From positions 2,573,765 through 2,637,764 of the forward strand of contig NZ_VNJK01000001.1 of NCBI RefSeq assembly GCF_007786455.1: a stretch of 64,000 bases of DNA, written 5' to 3'. Origin of the DNA: Paenibacillus agilis (GTDB lineage Bacteria > Bacillota > Bacilli > Paenibacillales > Paenibacillaceae). The notes beneath the pieces were generated by a model. That model saw only the letters and a list, made by a program, of their open reading frames with translations. It had not been told where the DNA came from and did no database searches. A program made the position numbers and the translations under genes. Below are positions 63,201-64,000 of this stretch, in pieces (position 1 is the first letter of the stretch; each line of letters begins with the position of its first letter).

Positions 63201-64000
63201 TGTATTTTGCAGGACAAGCATCACTTGGAATAGCGGGTGTCTCGAACGAGAACGAGGTGGATTCAATGCCTCTACGAGTCGTTCAAATGGTACATCTTGA
63301 TGCTCAAAGGCTGACAAGCTCATCTCACGCACTCGTTTGAGCAGCTCATCAAACTGTGGATCACCTGACGTATCGACACGGAACACAAGCGTATTAATAA
63401 AGAAACCAACCAGATTGTCTAAGCTGTCATCATTTCGTCCCGAGATTGGGCTACCAATCGGAATGTCATTTCCAGCACCAAGGTTCGTGAACAACGTCGC
63501 TAAGGCAGATTGGAACACCATAAATAAAGTGGCCCGGTTGCTGCGAGCAAGTTCATTCAGCTGTCGATGCAAGGTGCGATCAATATGGAATGCTATCGTA
63601 TCTCCCTTATAGCTAGCAGCATTGGGACGTGGATAATCCATTGGAAGCTCTAGCTCCTCCGGCAAATAGCGAAGCTCGTTCGTCCAATAATCCAACTGAC
63701 GTGCGATAAGGCTTTCATCATCCGAGCTGCGAAGCAGTTCCTCTTGCCAGATTGCATAATCAGCGTATTGCACAGACAACTGCGGCAATACGGGAACCTT
63801 GCCTTCACAACGTGCCGCATAGGCGATGGAAAGCTCCTGTGTCATTGGTGTAAGCGACCAGCCATCACCTGCAATATGATGCAGCAGCAGGAGAAGTACA
63901 TGCTCCGTATCATTCAGCTTGAATAGCTCGACACGAAACGGTGTTTCTGTGGCCAGTTGGAAGCTGTATCGGACTGCCTCCATTAATTGATCGGACAACT
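60222..64000 (-). CDS. dhbF: NRPS, last module C-A(Thr)-T-TE (N-terminus beyond window)
   Basis: The frame runs from the right window edge to 60222 (about 1259 visible codons). Counting from the codon at 63998, a condensation domain lies at 1-340 (HHIAGDG, 40-46), an adenylation domain at 375-885 (TSGSTGKPKG, YGITETT, NGKLDRK), a carrier domain with phosphopantetheine Ser933 (LGGHSLL) and a thioesterase (GWSLGG Ser1063, Asp1090, C-terminal His). The specificity code at D579 F580 W583 N622 V651 G653 M679 V687 H688 K879 reads DFWNVGMVHK, very close to the threonine code DFWNIGMVHK. With MbtH, exporter and Fur-controlled permeases beside it, this fits DhbF: bacillibactin- or paenibactin-like trimeric catecholate-threonine lactone. 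The missing upstream part would settle which. Confidence 0.93.
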   Translation of the reverse strand, partial: LSDQLMEAVRYSFQLATETPFRVELFKLNDTEHVLLLLLHHIAGDGWSLTPMTQELSIAYAARCEGKVPVLPQLSVQYADYAIWQEELLRSSDDESLIARQLDYWTNELRYLPEELELPMDYPRPNAASYKGDTIAFHIDRTLHRQLNELARSNRATLFMVFQSALATLFTNLGAGNDIPIGSPISGRNDDSLDNLVGFFINTLVFRVDTSGDPQFDELLKRVREMSLSAFEHQDVPFERLVEALNPPRSRSRHPLFQVMLVLQNTPDAALKLPGVQAKLQLQSVGTAKFDLTFELTERRDAQGAPDGVDGLIEFSTDLFKRGTAEAMTERYMRVLQSAVSEPSKPISKLDILTVQERDDLIQQWSTPLPISEQLTIPEMFEVQVERTPQAIAIVYEGESLSYKELNDHANRLARLLIETGVRTEQIVALALPRSIEMVVGILAVLKAGAAYLSLDPDYPEDRLIYMMEHSCPACLVTSTHVSDQIPNAASLPRIVIDDLEVSVRLQRYSIENPTNSERNGLLMPLSAAYIIYTSGSTGKPKGVLVPHQNVVRLFISTEDWFHFDETDVWTLFHSYAFDFSVWEIWGPLLYGGRLVVVPHRISRAPDEMLSLMVQEGVTVLNQTPSAFYQLMQADRERPDLGQKLKLRYVVFGGEALELGRLEDWYSRHADDAPRLINMYGITETTVHVSYIELNQHSALPGASSIIGVPIPDLRVYVLDNKLQPVPCGVTGEMYVAGAGLARGYWGRPDLTADRFVADPYGLAGTRMYRTGDLAKRLADGTLDYLGRSDHQVKIRGFRIELGEIESVLNRHSEVAQVAVIVREDQPGDKRLAAYVVSESNEPIDTAELRRFAAASLPDYMVPWAFIFMDKLPLTTNGKLDRKALPAPDVTLDTDGRNPRTPQEEVMCELFAEILNVKRVSIDDSFFELGGHSLLAVRLISRVREALGKELSIAVLFEAPTVAGLIDKLEMSGGNSALQILLPLRSHGDQIPLFCVHPAGGLSWCYAGLMKHLGMNYPIYGLQARGIAQDEARPQSLEEMTADYIDHIRSIQPKGPYRVLGWSLGGNVAQAIAVQLQEAGEEIELLAILDAFPSHYLPIKDVPDEDEALTALLALGGFDRELIEEKLGGEPLTITGALELLRNESSALASLEVDTILNLKTTYENSVQLLKAFVPKKFDGDMLFFHSTIIPDWFEPIDPEMWMPYLGGKIERHDIECRHKDLCQPGPLDFIGKVIVSKLEAAAQARQTTSKGSELIYE

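Overview
The window looks like chromosome of a low-to-mid GC, spore-forming Firmicute, most likely Paenibacillus or a close relative. This rests on a sporulenol/hopanoid-type cyclase, a Bacillus-type yda exopolysaccharide operon, a DhbF-like catecholate siderophore synthetase, strong AGGAGG ribosome sites with frequent TTG/GTG starts, and many rho-independent hairpins. No rRNA, tRNA or CRISPR array was seen. The only mobile-element trace is a decayed IS4-type transposase.

Layout. 1-1603 (minus) is the N-terminal part of a secreted protein built from fibronectin-III-like modules with a 798-bp internal duplication. 1.8-5.1 kb holds small accessory genes: ANT(6) aminoglycoside nucleotidyltransferase, NERD protein, a SnoaL-like ORF without a clear start, Nudix and GNAT. 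5.4-7.4 kb is the triterpene cyclase. 7.5-10.4 kb is a response regulator/histidine kinase/lipoprotein operon. 10.5-14.3 kb has a two-module secreted protein and an ECF sigma factor with two DUF4179-type membrane proteins. 14.5-15.8 kb is a secreted GH8 glycosidase. 16.2-19.3 kb has a LysR/MFS pair, a VOC protein and a small membrane protein.

20.0-27.0 kb is the most interesting region. Pnkp (5' kinase, phosphatase and ligase), Hen1 (3'-terminal 2'-O-methyltransferase) and an RlaP-like nucleotidyltransferase form a minus-strand operon, with two overlapping WYL-domain regulators divergent from it. Pnkp/Hen1 is a known bacterial RNA repair pair that reseals ribotoxin-cut tRNA. The nucleotidyltransferase and the twin WYL proteins point to an inducible, less studied version.

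27.2-29.8 kb is a DMT exporter and a divergent MocR regulator with a perfect 16-bp palindrome between them. 30.0-39.5 kb is a seven-gene exopolysaccharide operon related to ydaJKLMN of Bacillus subtilis: GH8 lipoprotein, DUF2334 protein, processive glycosyltransferase, BcsB-like protein and a degenerate GGDEF receptor, plus a polyprenol-phosphate glycosyltransferase and a polytopic membrane protein. 40-42.3 kb has YhhN, GtrA and Gfo/Idh/MocA genes. 42.5-47.4 kb is a 1626-residue protein with twelve DUF11 repeats.

47.6-64 kb is iron-oriented: an FbpABC ferric transporter behind a Fur box; a two-component system whose operon ends in a membrane-anchored FbpA paralogue; two FecCD siderophore permeases behind a second Fur box; then an exporter, MbtH and the last NRPS module (C-A-T-TE, threonine code). 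The NRPS runs off the right edge. Together these suggest catecholate siderophore (bacillibactin/paenibactin-like) synthesis, export, uptake and ferric iron import.
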